Of a DNA stretch of 11,305 nt, positions 1 through 7,407 are shown piece after piece. A program made the position numbers and the translations under genes. Below the pieces are notes generated by a model. The model saw only the letters and a program-made list of their open reading frames with translations, was not told the DNA's origin and did no database searches. Location: NCBI GenBank assembly GCA_027621615.1, contig JAQCBC010000015.1:1-11305 (forward strand). The letters run 5' to 3'. Position 1 is the stretch's first letter, and the number at the start of each line of letters is the position of its first letter. Origin of the DNA: a bacterium. Its GTDB lineage: Bacteria; Margulisbacteria; Marinamargulisbacteria; UBA6595.

Positions 1-45
1 ACGATTGATACATACATTCAAACAGTGGTTCAGGCATGGCAATAA
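1..45 (+). CDS. 3' end of an upstream gene, product unknown (partial)
   Basis: Reading frame 1 is open from the window edge and stops at TAA (43-45), giving a 14-residue tail, TIDTYIQTVVQAWQ. It overlaps the ATG of the lytic transglycosylase at 36 by 10 bases. The other junctions here are equally tight overlaps, which is the main reason to believe this is a real gene end. An amphipathic, helix-like C-terminus would suit a dephospho-CoA kinase (coaE), which often precedes a lytic transglycosylase gene in some bacteria. That identity is only a guess; the fragment is too short to assign. Confidence 0.4.
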   Translation, partial: TIDTYIQTVVQAWQ

Positions 46-695
46 TTCCGGTTGCCATTGTTGTTTTGTACCTATTGCTTGGGGGGAACGAGACCCCGAA
101 AGATACCCGATCCGCCGACACCGGTTCAACGACTACCCCATTAATCTCAAAAACCAAATCATCAGCAACCAAATCATCAGCGTTGGCTGACATAGAGTCC
201 AGTCAATCGGGCGAATCGTTGCAGCAATTTGAGGCTGATTTTGACGTTATCTACACGTACATAACCGACCGGTATACTACCGTTGAGTACGAAGAAGCCC
301 GGCGCATTGCGCAGGCCATTGTGGATTATAGCCGAACCTATTCGGTGGATCCCAAATTAATTGCAGCCTTGATTTCCCGCGAGTCCGGATTCAATCGGTA
401 TGCGGTTAGTGCTACATCGGCTCGCGGTTTGGGTCAAATCAAAGATTTTAACTACGAGGCTTTGGGAATCACGGACCCGTTTGATATTCGGCAAAATGTA
501 TCGGGGACAGTCGCCTATTTTACACAAATGCGCAACAATTGGGAGGGCCATGCAGAAGTGAATACCATGGCGTTGGCGTCGTATTATCAGGGGTATTCAT
601 CGGTTCGGGCGTCCCGACGCTTAGCGCGCAAAACGCGGGCGTACGTTCGGGACATTTTACGAGAATACACGTATTTAAAACGACAATTGGCATGA
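36..695 (+). CDS. Membrane-anchored lytic transglycosylase (SLT / goose-lysozyme-like fold)
   Basis: A 219-residue protein that should cleave the MurNAc-GlcNAc bond of peptidoglycan in the periplasm, forming 1,6-anhydro ends. Residues 1-16 are a hydrophobic N-terminal anchor with no clear cleavage site. A Ser/Thr-rich linker follows to about residue 60, and the catalytic domain covers roughly 85-210. The SLT signature is visible: ISRESGFNRYAVS (113-125) with the catalytic Glu116, then GLGQI (131-135, usually GLMQL/I), and ALASYYQGYSSV (179-190), matching the usual ALAAYNAGxxxV. ATG36 is the only usable start: the in-frame stop TGA lies at 6-8 and no other start codon falls between. The Shine-Dalgarno match is poor, and the gene overlaps the preceding one, which suggests translational coupling. 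Its own stop overlaps the next start (ATGA, 692-695). The class assignment is secure; which transglycosylase subfamily is not resolved. Confidence 0.9.
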   Translation: MAIIPVAIVVLYLLLGGNETPKDTRSADTGSTTTPLISKTKSSATKSSALADIESSQSGESLQQFEADFDVIYTYITDRYTTVEYEEARRIAQAIVDYSRTYSVDPKLIAALISRESGFNRYAVSATSARGLGQIKDFNYEALGITDPFDIRQNVSGTVAYFTQMRNNWEGHAEVNTMALASYYQGYSSVRASRRLARKTRAYVRDILREYTYLKRQLA

Positions 696-1321
696 GTGAT
701 TGTGTTATTCATACCCATTGGGCGGGTCCGATGGGTAATATGCAATATGTGATTCAGTCGGGTGCTGAGGCGCTTATTGTGGATCCGGCTTGGGACATTC
801 CAGAGCTTCAAGCGATTGTGACTCAGCAGGGGTTAACGGTTGTGGGAATTTTGTTGACCCATGAGCATTATGATCATGTATCCGGTGTACCGGAGTGTCT
901 GGCGCTGAACAATGTTCCTGTATATATTTCGGAATACGCCCACTATGATCCGCCCGTTCCCATGGTTTTGAATCAATTGGCTGTAGGGGAAACGATACCC
1001 TTTTCGGGGCATAGTATTGCGGTATTGCATACACCCGGTCATTCCCCAGGCGGGGTGTGTTATCGACTGGGGAAGCAGTTAATCACCGGGGATACTGTGT
1101 TTGTGGATGGATGTGGCCGTGCGGATCTGCCCCATAGCGATGTGGCGCAGCTCTATACGGCGTTATTTGAAACCCTATGGCCCCTACCCGATGATACGGT
1201 GATCTACCCCGGGCATGATTATGGCCCCACACCTACGGATACCTGGGGCAACCAAAAGCAAACCAATCGGTTTTTACAAAGTGAGACTCGTGAGGTTTTT
1301 TTGCGAAAGCGTAAGGGTTAG
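692..1321 (+). CDS. Glyoxalase-II-like metallo-beta-lactamase-fold hydrolase
   Basis: A 209-residue cytoplasmic hydrolase of the metallo-beta-lactamase fold. The metal ligands appear in order: THEHYDH (56-62: His57, His59, Asp61, His62), PGHSPGG (115-121, His117), TGDTVFVDGCGRADLP (132-147, Asp134) and YPGHDYGPTP (172-181, His175). The GCGRADLP and GHDYGPTPT stretches are typical of the GloB/YcbL-like and persulfide-dioxygenase-like branches, which act on glutathione or low-molecular-weight thiol esters or persulfides. The full second-site ligand set (Asp61-His62) fits a binuclear hydrolase better than a mononuclear-iron persulfide dioxygenase, but substrate cannot be told from sequence. It is not an antibiotic-resistance beta-lactamase. 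I place the start at ATG692 because its TGA-overlapping ATGA joins it to the transglycosylase; the frame stays open upstream to 539 but that part lies inside the previous gene. Its stop shares bases with the stop of tonB on the other strand. Confidence 0.88.
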   Translation: MSDCVIHTHWAGPMGNMQYVIQSGAEALIVDPAWDIPELQAIVTQQGLTVVGILLTHEHYDHVSGVPECLALNNVPVYISEYAHYDPPVPMVLNQLAVGETIPFSGHSIAVLHTPGHSPGGVCYRLGKQLITGDTVFVDGCGRADLPHSDVAQLYTALFETLWPLPDDTVIYPGHDYGPTPTDTWGNQKQTNRFLQSETREVFLRKRKG

Positions 1322-1845
1322 CTGTCCTTTAATTTAAAGGTAATGGGGATATTTACCCAGCTATTTTCAAATTGCCCGTTGGTTGTTTGGGGCGAAAACT
1401 GCCAGTCAGAAACTGCAGCAATGGCGGCTTGATCCAGCAATCGATGCCTCGATGACGCGTGCAGTTGGATGGTATCAAGCGTGCCATTCGCTAAAACATG
1501 TACCCGCAATAAAACGGTTCCCGCCTGCTGGCGACGAAGCGCCATGCGGGGGTAGTGGGGGGGCTTGTTTTCCGCTACAATCGGACTCGCTTTGACAATG
1601 CTTAAGGGAGCCGGAGTCGCGGGATCACTGGGTTTTATAGCGATGGGTGCAGGCTCAGCACTAACGGGTTCAACCGGCTGTTGCGTGATGGGTTCGGCCA
1701 ACTGAACATATTCAATCACCGACGGTTGAACCCCAAGTTGGGGGGTGGTACCCGCATGATTGGCCAGCCAGCTGTTCACGGCTAGCCCCCCGGCCATATG
1801 CAGGGCAATTGTGGTGGCTGTAATGAGTATACTGCTCAGTTTCAT
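1318..1845 (-). CDS. tonB: TonB energy-transducing protein (short periplasmic form)
   Basis: A 175-residue inner-membrane-anchored protein that carries proton-motive-force energy from ExbB/ExbD across the periplasm to the outer-membrane receptor. Residues 4-25 form the N-terminal membrane helix. Residues 50-98 are a Pro/Ala/Glu-rich spacer, short for the family. The C-terminal TonB domain (about 95-173) begins with the conserved Tyr-Pro pair (98-99) and continues with the beta-strand VLLRVHVLANGTLDTIQL (111-128), AAIAAVSDWQFSP (140-152) and VNIPITFKL (164-172). The start at 1845 overlaps the exbD stop as ATGA (1842-1845), so it should be translated from the same mRNA. The stop TAA (1320-1318) interlocks with the TAG of the convergent hydrolase gene, leaving no room for an intergenic terminator. 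Confidence 0.92.
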   Translation of the reverse strand: MKLSSILITATTIALHMAGGLAVNSWLANHAGTTPQLGVQPSVIEYVQLAEPITQQPVEPVSAEPAPIAIKPSDPATPAPLSIVKASPIVAENKPPHYPRMALRRQQAGTVLLRVHVLANGTLDTIQLHASSRHRLLDQAAIAAVSDWQFSPQTTNGQFENSWVNIPITFKLKDS

Positions 1846-2219
1846 CGGGTTTGCACCATGACGGTTTGAATCTGATTGCGTTTGACTTGGTCCAACACTT
1901 GCACAATAACTTTTTGACGGACGTTTTCATCGGCTTGGATAATCACGCGGTCGGTTTCAGGGAGAACACCCGTGAGGGCATTCAAGGCAATGGGTTGCCC
2001 GGACCAATAGAGCTGCTCATTGGCGTCAATGCTAATTGTGGGAATCGGTTCGGTGACGGTCACGGCTGTGGCGGCTGATGGTAACTGAATGGACAATGTT
2101 TTTTGAACAACCATGGTAGACACCGCAATAAGAAAAAAGGCCAATAGCACAAACAAGCTATCAATTAAGGGAATCATATCCACATGCACCGCTGATTTTT
2201 TCTCCGTGTGCAAAATCAT
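1842..2219 (-). CDS. exbD: ExbD biopolymer transport protein
   Basis: A 125-residue inner-membrane protein with one transmembrane helix (about 21-40). It forms the proton-conducting motor with ExbB that energises TonB. The N-terminal motif VDMIPLIDSLFVLLAFFL (13-30) corresponds to the family pattern xxxPxIDxxxxLLxxF, and Asp20 is the expected proton-carrying aspartate. The periplasmic domain ends in a strand-rich segment (DRVIIQADENVRQKVIVQVL, about 90-109), as in ExbD/TolR. Immediate neighbours exbB (4-base ATGA overlap at 2216-2219) and tonB (4-base overlap) make ExbD much more likely than TolR. The N-terminus is brief but the length is normal for a small ExbD. Confidence 0.93.
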   Translation of the reverse strand: MILHTEKKSAVHVDMIPLIDSLFVLLAFFLIAVSTMVVQKTLSIQLPSAATAVTVTEPIPTISIDANEQLYWSGQPIALNALTGVLPETDRVIIQADENVRQKVIVQVLDQVKRNQIQTVMVQTR

Positions 2220-2830
2220 CCCAATTCCCCCGCTCGCGCCAATTCGAATTGGGTCGCCCAGTCTTCCAAGTCATGCCCGGCTTTTTCAACCCGAGATTGA
2301 AAAAAATAATAGGGAATAAAGGTCACAATGGTAATGCTCAATCCAATGGCCGTGGTCCACAAGGCGCTGGAAATACCCTGAATCATCACTGTTGGGTCCA
2401 GTCCCGCTTCAATCGATAACCCTTGAAAGGCTTGAATAATCCCCACAATTGTACCCAAAATACCCAACAATGGCGATATGGTAATAATCGTGACTAGGGC
2501 ATTCAGGCGACTGCGCATGCCGCGTAATTCACGGGCACAGGCATAGTGCAATTGGCTGCTCTGATGCCGGGTATGGTAATGCAACGCCGTGCCAAACACC
2601 CGCAACACGGGGTGGGCATGTTGCTTAACAATGGCCAAGGCTCCGGCGTTATCATTGCGCTGCACCGCCGCTAAGCATTGGGTTAAGTACGGCCGATTGC
2701 GCCGCCGCAAATACTGAATCCAAAAAACAGACTTATCCAAAATTACCCAGACAGATACCAAGGAACATAGGGCAAGGGGGTAAATTAATACCCCCACTGG
2801 CTCAATGATAGTGTCTAGACTCGCGGGCAT
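2216..2830 (-). CDS. exbB: ExbB (MotA/TolQ/ExbB proton channel family)
   Basis: A 204-residue polytopic inner-membrane protein that assembles with ExbD into the TonB motor. Three hydrophobic helices are visible at about 11-33, 112-135 and 153-176, with a basic cytoplasmic loop (37-110) between the first two, the family topology. The signature SPLLGILGTIVGIIQAF (119-135) and the Thr-rich third helix SSALWTTAIGLSITIV (154-169) match the MotA/TolQ/ExbB domain. The start at 2830 lies one base beyond the receptor stop (2834-2832), so translation is likely coupled to the receptor. The stop overlaps the exbD start. TolQ is the alternative, ruled less likely by the receptor and tonB in the same unit. 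Confidence 0.93.
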   Translation of the reverse strand: MPASLDTIIEPVGVLIYPLALCSLVSVWVILDKSVFWIQYLRRRNRPYLTQCLAAVQRNDNAGALAIVKQHAHPVLRVFGTALHYHTRHQSSQLHYACARELRGMRSRLNALVTIITISPLLGILGTIVGIIQAFQGLSIEAGLDPTVMIQGISSALWTTAIGLSITIVTFIPYYFFQSRVEKAGHDLEDWATQFELARAGELG

Positions 2831-2831
2831 C

Positions 2832-4838
2832 TTAATAGTGGTAGGTTATCCCGGCTTCAATAATACGGCTATTGCCCGGCATAATGCCTTCGGGGTTTCG
2901 GGAGGCTATGTAGGTTAAATCAAATAAATTTTTAATGCTGGCAAAGCCGATGAGTCTTGGGGTAAAGGCTTGGCTGGTGCTGATGTTGTAGACGGTGTAC
3001 GCCGGAATAACCCCCGTTTGACCATTGGCACTGCCGGATTCAGTATTGGCGGCATCAGAATACATCATGCCAGTATGCACCCCGGAGACCTCCACGGAAA
3101 ACCCCTTGGCCGTTTCAAGCCCCACAGACGCTTGGTACTGCTCGCTGGGTGTGTACTGCACACGATTACCAACGGCACTGCCTTTGATCGATGTATTGGT
3201 ATAAATGGCTGTTTGTAGGGTTAGCCCAGCCGATGACGTGAGCTGAAAGCCATTGGGTAACGGCCGAGTATACTGAAGCCCAAGTTCAACACCGGTGGTT
3301 TGGGACCGACCCCCATTGGCTTTCGTGTAAGTACCCGATGTTGCGACTACTTGATTGAAATAGTCCGTAAAAAATGCGGTGCTGGTAAAATGCGTATGCT
3401 CAGATAGAGCGCCTCGGATACCAGCTTCATAATTCCAGCTTTCTTCAGGGTCGAGTTGCTGGTCTTGGCCATTAATGTCAAGCGCATCACCAAACGAGGC
3501 CGGCGCAAAACCGCGGTGCACGCCCCCAAAAACTTGAACCTGATCCGTGACATAGGCCGTCGCGCCGATGCCAGGGATCCAGGCGGTGGTTTGGGTGGTC
3601 CCGCTTTTATGTTTTGCCTGGTCACCTTCAACTAAAATGGCCCGGCGTTGCTGGTAATGTTCAAGACGCAACCCGGGGATAATGTCAACACGGTCATTCA
3701 CAGCATACTGATACTGAGCATAGGTGGCCACGGCATCCGTACTACGGTGCTCGTGACTATTCAGAGACCCACTGCGAGCGGTTGGGGATGCGCCAATAAT
3801 TTTTTTTCTATCTTCAAACTCATGGTGCACGCGTGCGCCAACGGTCAACGCATCCCACTCAATGCGATTTTCTAATCCGGCAACGGTGTAGTACCGATTG
3901 TTGCCCTTGTTTGTCTGTTCAGGTACAAGTGTGTTGGATCGGGTGAAATCTTGTCGCCACCAATTTCGGCTGGTGTGGTAGCCATAAACGTTCGTGTGAA
4001 TTAAGGCGAAGTCCGTATAATACCGATGCCCGAGGCGAACGCCAGCCCGTTCCACATACAGCCGGTCATAAATGGCGGGGTTTTGGCGGGGGTCTTCCTG
4101 AAACATGGATTCGGTCAGTCCCGTATACGTCGATGCGGATCGCTCCGTGTAGTAATGGGTCCGCAGGCTCAGCTCTGATCGCTCGGATTGTGTGAAGCCA
4201 TACTTAATGCTTACATCGTGAATGTCAAAGGGCATGGGGCTTCGGAACCCTTGGCCGGATCGCCGCAAGTAATTGACCAAGAGTCCGTGATCCCCCCATC
4301 GGTTTCCGTAGTGAACCTGAGCCTTATTGGTATCAAAACTACTCATGGCTAGGGTTGTTTTGACCGTTCGGCTGCTTGGGGGCTCGGCGGTGATAAAATT
4401 GACCACGCCTCCAATCGTTTGGGGGCCATATAAAATGCTGCCACTGCCTTTTAAGACCTCAATGCGTGCAATCCGGTCAATTTGTGGGGAATAATACGCA
4501 CTGCTTTCGCCGTAAGGGGCTAGGGCAATGGGGAGACCATCTTCAAGCAATAATACTTTTTTGCTTCGGTTGCCATTGATCCCCCGAATGCTAATATTGG
4601 GCCGCAAGCCCAACCCGTCTTCGTTGCGTACCGATACACCAGGGACCCGCATCAAGGCTTCCCCTGTGGTTAAGGGCTGGGCCCGCTGCAAGGTTTCTTC
4701 GCTAATCACATCGGCCGAGCCGGGCATTTCTTGGGTGGCTGTTGGGGAATGCCCAATGACCTCGACTTCCGACAACGTCGTCCCCTGAAGCGCAAGACTG
4801 AAGCCCAGAGTCAATAGAAGTAGGTGTTGATAGTTCAT
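2832..4838 (-). CDS. FecA-like TonB-dependent outer-membrane receptor
   Basis: A 668-residue outer-membrane receptor, probably for a ferric complex. Residues 1-22 resemble a signal peptide. SEVEVIG (23-29) sits where the TonB box belongs, and the plug domain spans about 30-150, followed by a 22-strand-type barrel to an aromatic C-terminus (Tyr-His-Tyr). Plug motifs include VPGVSVRNEDGLGLRPNISI (65-84), a Val-Leu-Leu-Leu-Glu-Asp-Gly-Leu-Pro stretch (95-103), APYGE (107-111) and YGPQTIGGVVNFIT (137-150). The APYG and YGPQ-x-GGV/I-NF motifs are those of the ferric-dicitrate receptor FecA and relatives. There is no extra N-terminal signalling domain, so regulation by a FecR/FecI-type relay is not expected. 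The substrate is not proven. An AAGGAT ribosome-binding site lies about 11 bases before ATG4838. The next three genes are its energising complex, and the upstream gap carries a Fur-box-like operator. Confidence 0.9.
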   Translation of the reverse strand: MNYQHLLLLTLGFSLALQGTTLSEVEVIGHSPTATQEMPGSADVISEETLQRAQPLTTGEALMRVPGVSVRNEDGLGLRPNISIRGINGNRSKKVLLLEDGLPIALAPYGESSAYYSPQIDRIARIEVLKGSGSILYGPQTIGGVVNFITAEPPSSRTVKTTLAMSSFDTNKAQVHYGNRWGDHGLLVNYLRRSGQGFRSPMPFDIHDVSIKYGFTQSERSELSLRTHYYTERSASTYTGLTESMFQEDPRQNPAIYDRLYVERAGVRLGHRYYTDFALIHTNVYGYHTSRNWWRQDFTRSNTLVPEQTNKGNNRYYTVAGLENRIEWDALTVGARVHHEFEDRKKIIGASPTARSGSLNSHEHRSTDAVATYAQYQYAVNDRVDIIPGLRLEHYQQRRAILVEGDQAKHKSGTTQTTAWIPGIGATAYVTDQVQVFGGVHRGFAPASFGDALDINGQDQQLDPEESWNYEAGIRGALSEHTHFTSTAFFTDYFNQVVATSGTYTKANGGRSQTTGVELGLQYTRPLPNGFQLTSSAGLTLQTAIYTNTSIKGSAVGNRVQYTPSEQYQASVGLETAKGFSVEVSGVHTGMMYSDAANTESGSANGQTGVIPAYTVYNISTSQAFTPRLIGFASIKNLFDLTYIASRNPEGIMPGNSRIIEAGITYHY

Positions 4839-4883
4839 GTGATTTAATATCCTTAATTCAAATACAATATGCTACTTGATTAA

Positions 4884-4913
4884 ATGATACTGAATCTCAG
4901 TACAGTATGTCAA
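4884..4913 (-). promoter_or_regulatory. Promoter of the receptor-exbB-exbD-tonB unit
   Basis: Reading leftward on the minus strand, TTGACA (4913-4908) is a perfect -35 hexamer, followed after 18 bases by TATCAT (4889-4884, five of six matches to TATAAT). This places transcription start roughly 55 bases before the receptor ATG at 4838. The -35 overlaps the tilS stop codon (4912-4910), so a fresh promoter sits at the very end of the preceding gene. Sequence match only; not shown to be active. Confidence 0.6.
4885..4902. promoter_or_regulatory. Fur-box-like palindrome inside the receptor promoter
   Basis: TACTGA-ATC-TCAGTA (4888-4902) is a perfect 6+3+6 inverted repeat. TGATACTGAATCTCA (4885-4899) matches 11 of 14 defined bases of the 7-1-7 Fur consensus TGATAATnATTATCA. 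It lies between the -35 and -10 elements and overlaps the -10, the expected place for repression by an iron-loaded Fur-family protein. This agrees with the FecA-like receptor downstream. Assignment to Fur rather than another palindrome-binding regulator is inference. Confidence 0.5.
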
Positions 4914-5872
4914 CGTGTACGTTTCAGCGAGAGAGTTTCGGTTTGAATGGTCACGTCGACATGCCCGGGTAATTGGGTGTATTTGGGGAACGGTGGCGTG
5001 TTGGCAAGGTCCAGTATTGTTTGGATGTGCTGATGATTGGCCGGGGTGTTTGTGACGTGCTGGGCCATGTGCAAGAGTAGGTAGCGTTGGGTAATGATGG
5101 GTTTCTGAATCAAGTAGTGTCGGTCAATCTGGCAGTGCTGGTGCTGCTTAATAATGTGCGTATAGGCATCGGCATGGTGCTGGTCTAAAAAATCATGAAC
5201 CCCTTCGTGATAGGTGGCGAAGGTATTGAGCCGGTCGTGAATCTTGGGGTTGAGGCTTTGCAACAGGGGCAGCAGGGTGTGGCGAATTTTATTGCGGGTA
5301 AACTGGGTGTCTGCATTTGTGCTATCGCAGGTATAGGGAAGTTGGTGGGCGTCTAAATAGGCCAAAATATCGGCTTTGTAGCAGTGGATTAACGGCCGAA
5401 TCAAGATCCCAGGTCCCCAGGGCTTTGTTTGGGCAATGCCTCGCAACCCCCGTTGGGTGCCTCGAATAAGCTGGAGCAAAATGGTTTCAATGTGATCATC
5501 GTAATGATGCCCGGTGCTAATTTGCGAAATACCATACTCGCGGGCAATTCGCTCAAATTCGGTGTACCGGGCCTCCCGTGCGCGCGCTTCAATGCCGCTG
5601 GCGCCTGTAATGGGCGCATCCACACTATTTACCCGATGGCGCTGGCCCAATGCGGTGACCCGGCTTAGTTCATGGTCCAAGTCTGCGGCTGGACGAAGGT
5701 GATGATTGACATAGACCAAATGCAAGAGATCCGGGCGATACACATGATTCAGGTAGTGATATAAAAATTCCGAGTCCGGTCCGGTTGAAAATCCCACAAG
5801 TATGGGTGCATCAAAATCAATCAGGTCATCACGAAGCACCGATTGATGCACGGCATACACAAATGGATGCAT
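4910..5872 (-). CDS. tilS: tRNA(Ile)-lysidine synthetase, short form
   Basis: A 320-residue enzyme that uses ATP to attach lysine to C34 of the CAU-anticodon isoleucine tRNA, so that it reads AUA. The PP-loop is FSTGPDS (28-34), a variant of SGGxDS with Thr in place of the first Gly; STGxDS forms are known in TilS of some Gram-positives, so this need not impair function. Further signatures are VNHHLRP (55-61), TGHHYDDHIETILLQLIRGT (120-139) and DSTNADTQFTRNKIRHTLLP (183-202). The length resembles the compact Aquifex-type TilS that lacks the larger C-terminal domains. I start at ATG5872, two bases after the argS stop; the frame extends upstream to 5953 but that part is inside argS. No good Shine-Dalgarno is seen, so coupling to argS is likely. 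The final codons overlap the receptor promoter. Confidence 0.92.
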   Translation of the reverse strand: MHPFVYAVHQSVLRDDLIDFDAPILVGFSTGPDSEFLYHYLNHVYRPDLLHLVYVNHHLRPAADLDHELSRVTALGQRHRVNSVDAPITGASGIEARAREARYTEFERIAREYGISQISTGHHYDDHIETILLQLIRGTQRGLRGIAQTKPWGPGILIRPLIHCYKADILAYLDAHQLPYTCDSTNADTQFTRNKIRHTLLPLLQSLNPKIHDRLNTFATYHEGVHDFLDQHHADAYTHIIKQHQHCQIDRHYLIQKPIITQRYLLLHMAQHVTNTPANHQHIQTILDLANTPPFPKYTQLPGHVDVTIQTETLSLKRTR

Positions 5873-5874
5873 GG

Positions 5875-7407
5875 TTACATGCGTGTGGGGGCTGAAATGC
5901 CCAAAATGCCCAATACCCGCTGCAGGGTCTGCTGGACCTGACCAATGACCCATAATCGGTAGGCTTTCTGAACTCCGGTGCTGGTTAAGACGGGGTTGGT
6001 TTCATAAAATCGATGAAAGTGCCGGGCCAATTCCAAGGCATAGGTTGCCAACTGGTGGGGGGCATAGGCGTCGGCTGCATCCAACAGGGTATCGGTGCTG
6101 TGCATTAAACATTGCAATAAGGGCCGGTCTGCCTCGGTATAGGCGTCGGCAATTTGATGGATAGTCACATCGGGGGGGTCACCCACTTTTTGCAACAGTT
6201 GGCAAATCCGTGCATGGGCATACTGAATATAAAAAATTGGGTTTTCAGCTGTTTTTTGATGCGCCAAATCCAAGTCCAATTCAATGTGGGAGTCGCTGCT
6301 TTTATGAATGAGGAAAAAGCGGGTGGCATCGGCGCCAATATCGTCAATGACGTCCCGGAAATAAATCATATCGCCGCTGCGCTTGCTCATGCGAACCGGT
6401 TCGCCGTCTCGAACTAAACTGACCAATTGTCCAATTAAGACGGTTAATTCAGTCTGAGTGTGGCCGTTTTGAAGGGCTTGAACGGCTGCCGATACACGGG
6501 GTACATACCCGTGGTGGTCAGCCCCCCAAATATTAATGAGTTGGTCATAATCGCGGTGAAGTTTGTTCCAATGATAGGCAATGTCAACGGCAAAATACGT
6601 CAAGGATCCGTCCGATTTGACCAAGACACGGTCTTTATCGTCCCCGAATGCGGTGCTTTTGAACCAAACCGCTTCATCGTGGGTGTAGCAATGGGTTTTG
6701 AGATGCGCCAGGGCATCTGGGATGGCCGTGTTGGCATGCAAGGTGTGTTCCCGAAACCAGTGGTCAAAGTGGGTCCCAATGGCGGCTAAATCCGATTCAT
6801 GCTGGCTCAGCATGTGGGTAACGGGGTCGGTATTTCCATTGGCAATGGTTTGAATATAGGCCCCGTGGTACCCATCCTCGGGAATTGCTTCGCCGGCTTT
6901 GGCTGCGGCAACACTGGCGGTAAACAAGGCAATCTGATTACCAGCATCGTTGATGTAATTTTCCGTATCAACCCGATGCCCCACGGCACGCAATAAATTG
7001 GCCAAACAGCTGCCCAACACGGCCCAGCGTCCGTGCCCAATGTGCAAGGGTCCGGTGGGGTTTGCCGATACAAATTCCAATAAAATTCGTCGGGGGGTAA
7101 CGGGGTATTCAGCCTTCGCTTCAATGTGCAATAGCCGAGCGCTGGGCGTTAACGTAATATTAATAAAGCCGTTGATTTGTGACAGTGTCGCTTGGGTGGC
7201 CATAGCGGGCTGAAGGGCCTGAATAAATGTTTCGGCAATTTGAGTCGGAGCTTGTTTCATCACTTTGGCCAATCGAAAAGCAATGGCTGTTGCATAATCC
7301 CCATGGCTGCTTTGGTTGGGGGCATGCAAATCCAAGGCTTGACCGTGACAGTCAATCCCGGCCGTCTGGATGGCGTCAGTTAATGCCTGTTCCAGTGTGT
7401 GTCGCAT
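5875..7407 (-). CDS. argS: Arginyl-tRNA synthetase
   Basis: A 510-residue class I aminoacyl-tRNA synthetase that charges tRNA(Arg). The N-terminal domain (about 1-95, including the HGDYATAIAF stretch at 35-44) is the ArgRS-specific Add-1/tRNA-binding module. The catalytic core begins with EFVSANPTGPLHIGHGR (111-127), holding the HIGH signature at 122-125. It continues with NYINDAGNQI (150-159) and WGADHHGYVPR (294-304), and ends with RMSKRSG (339-345), the KMSKS-type loop. The C-terminal helical anticodon-binding domain fills about 380-510 and ends near ALELARHFHRFYETNPVL. It is somewhat shorter than the 550-570 residues common in the family. I start at ATG7407, which overlaps the stop of the SLH gene by one base (TAATG). 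A further 97 codons are open upstream but they lie inside the SLH gene and read as low-complexity shadow sequence. Confidence 0.95.
   Translation of the reverse strand: MRHTLEQALTDAIQTAGIDCHGQALDLHAPNQSSHGDYATAIAFRLAKVMKQAPTQIAETFIQALQPAMATQATLSQINGFINITLTPSARLLHIEAKAEYPVTPRRILLEFVSANPTGPLHIGHGRWAVLGSCLANLLRAVGHRVDTENYINDAGNQIALFTASVAAAKAGEAIPEDGYHGAYIQTIANGNTDPVTHMLSQHESDLAAIGTHFDHWFREHTLHANTAIPDALAHLKTHCYTHDEAVWFKSTAFGDDKDRVLVKSDGSLTYFAVDIAYHWNKLHRDYDQLINIWGADHHGYVPRVSAAVQALQNGHTQTELTVLIGQLVSLVRDGEPVRMSKRSGDMIYFRDVIDDIGADATRFFLIHKSSDSHIELDLDLAHQKTAENPIFYIQYAHARICQLLQKVGDPPDVTIHQIADAYTEADRPLLQCLMHSTDTLLDAADAYAPHQLATYALELARHFHRFYETNPVLTSTGVQKAYRLWVIGQVQQTLQRVLGILGISAPTRM

Noticed and set aside
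692..1321. Antibiotic-resistance metallo-beta-lactamase
   Set aside because: The GCGRADLP and GHDYGPTPT motifs belong to the glyoxalase-II/YcbL-like branch, and there is no signal peptide.
1842..2830. TolQ-TolR pair of the Tol-Pal system
   Set aside because: No tolA, tolB or pal follows; instead a TonB-dependent receptor and a TonB C-terminal domain protein flank the pair.
4910..5872. Inactive TilS because the PP-loop has Thr instead of the first Gly
   Set aside because: STGxDS versions occur in TilS of other bacteria, and all other signatures are intact.
5873..5953. A 27-codon extension of tilS upstream of ATG5872
   Set aside because: It overlaps the 3' end of argS and is His/Gly/Pro-rich, unlike TilS N-termini; the internal ATG gives the usual short lead to the PP-loop.
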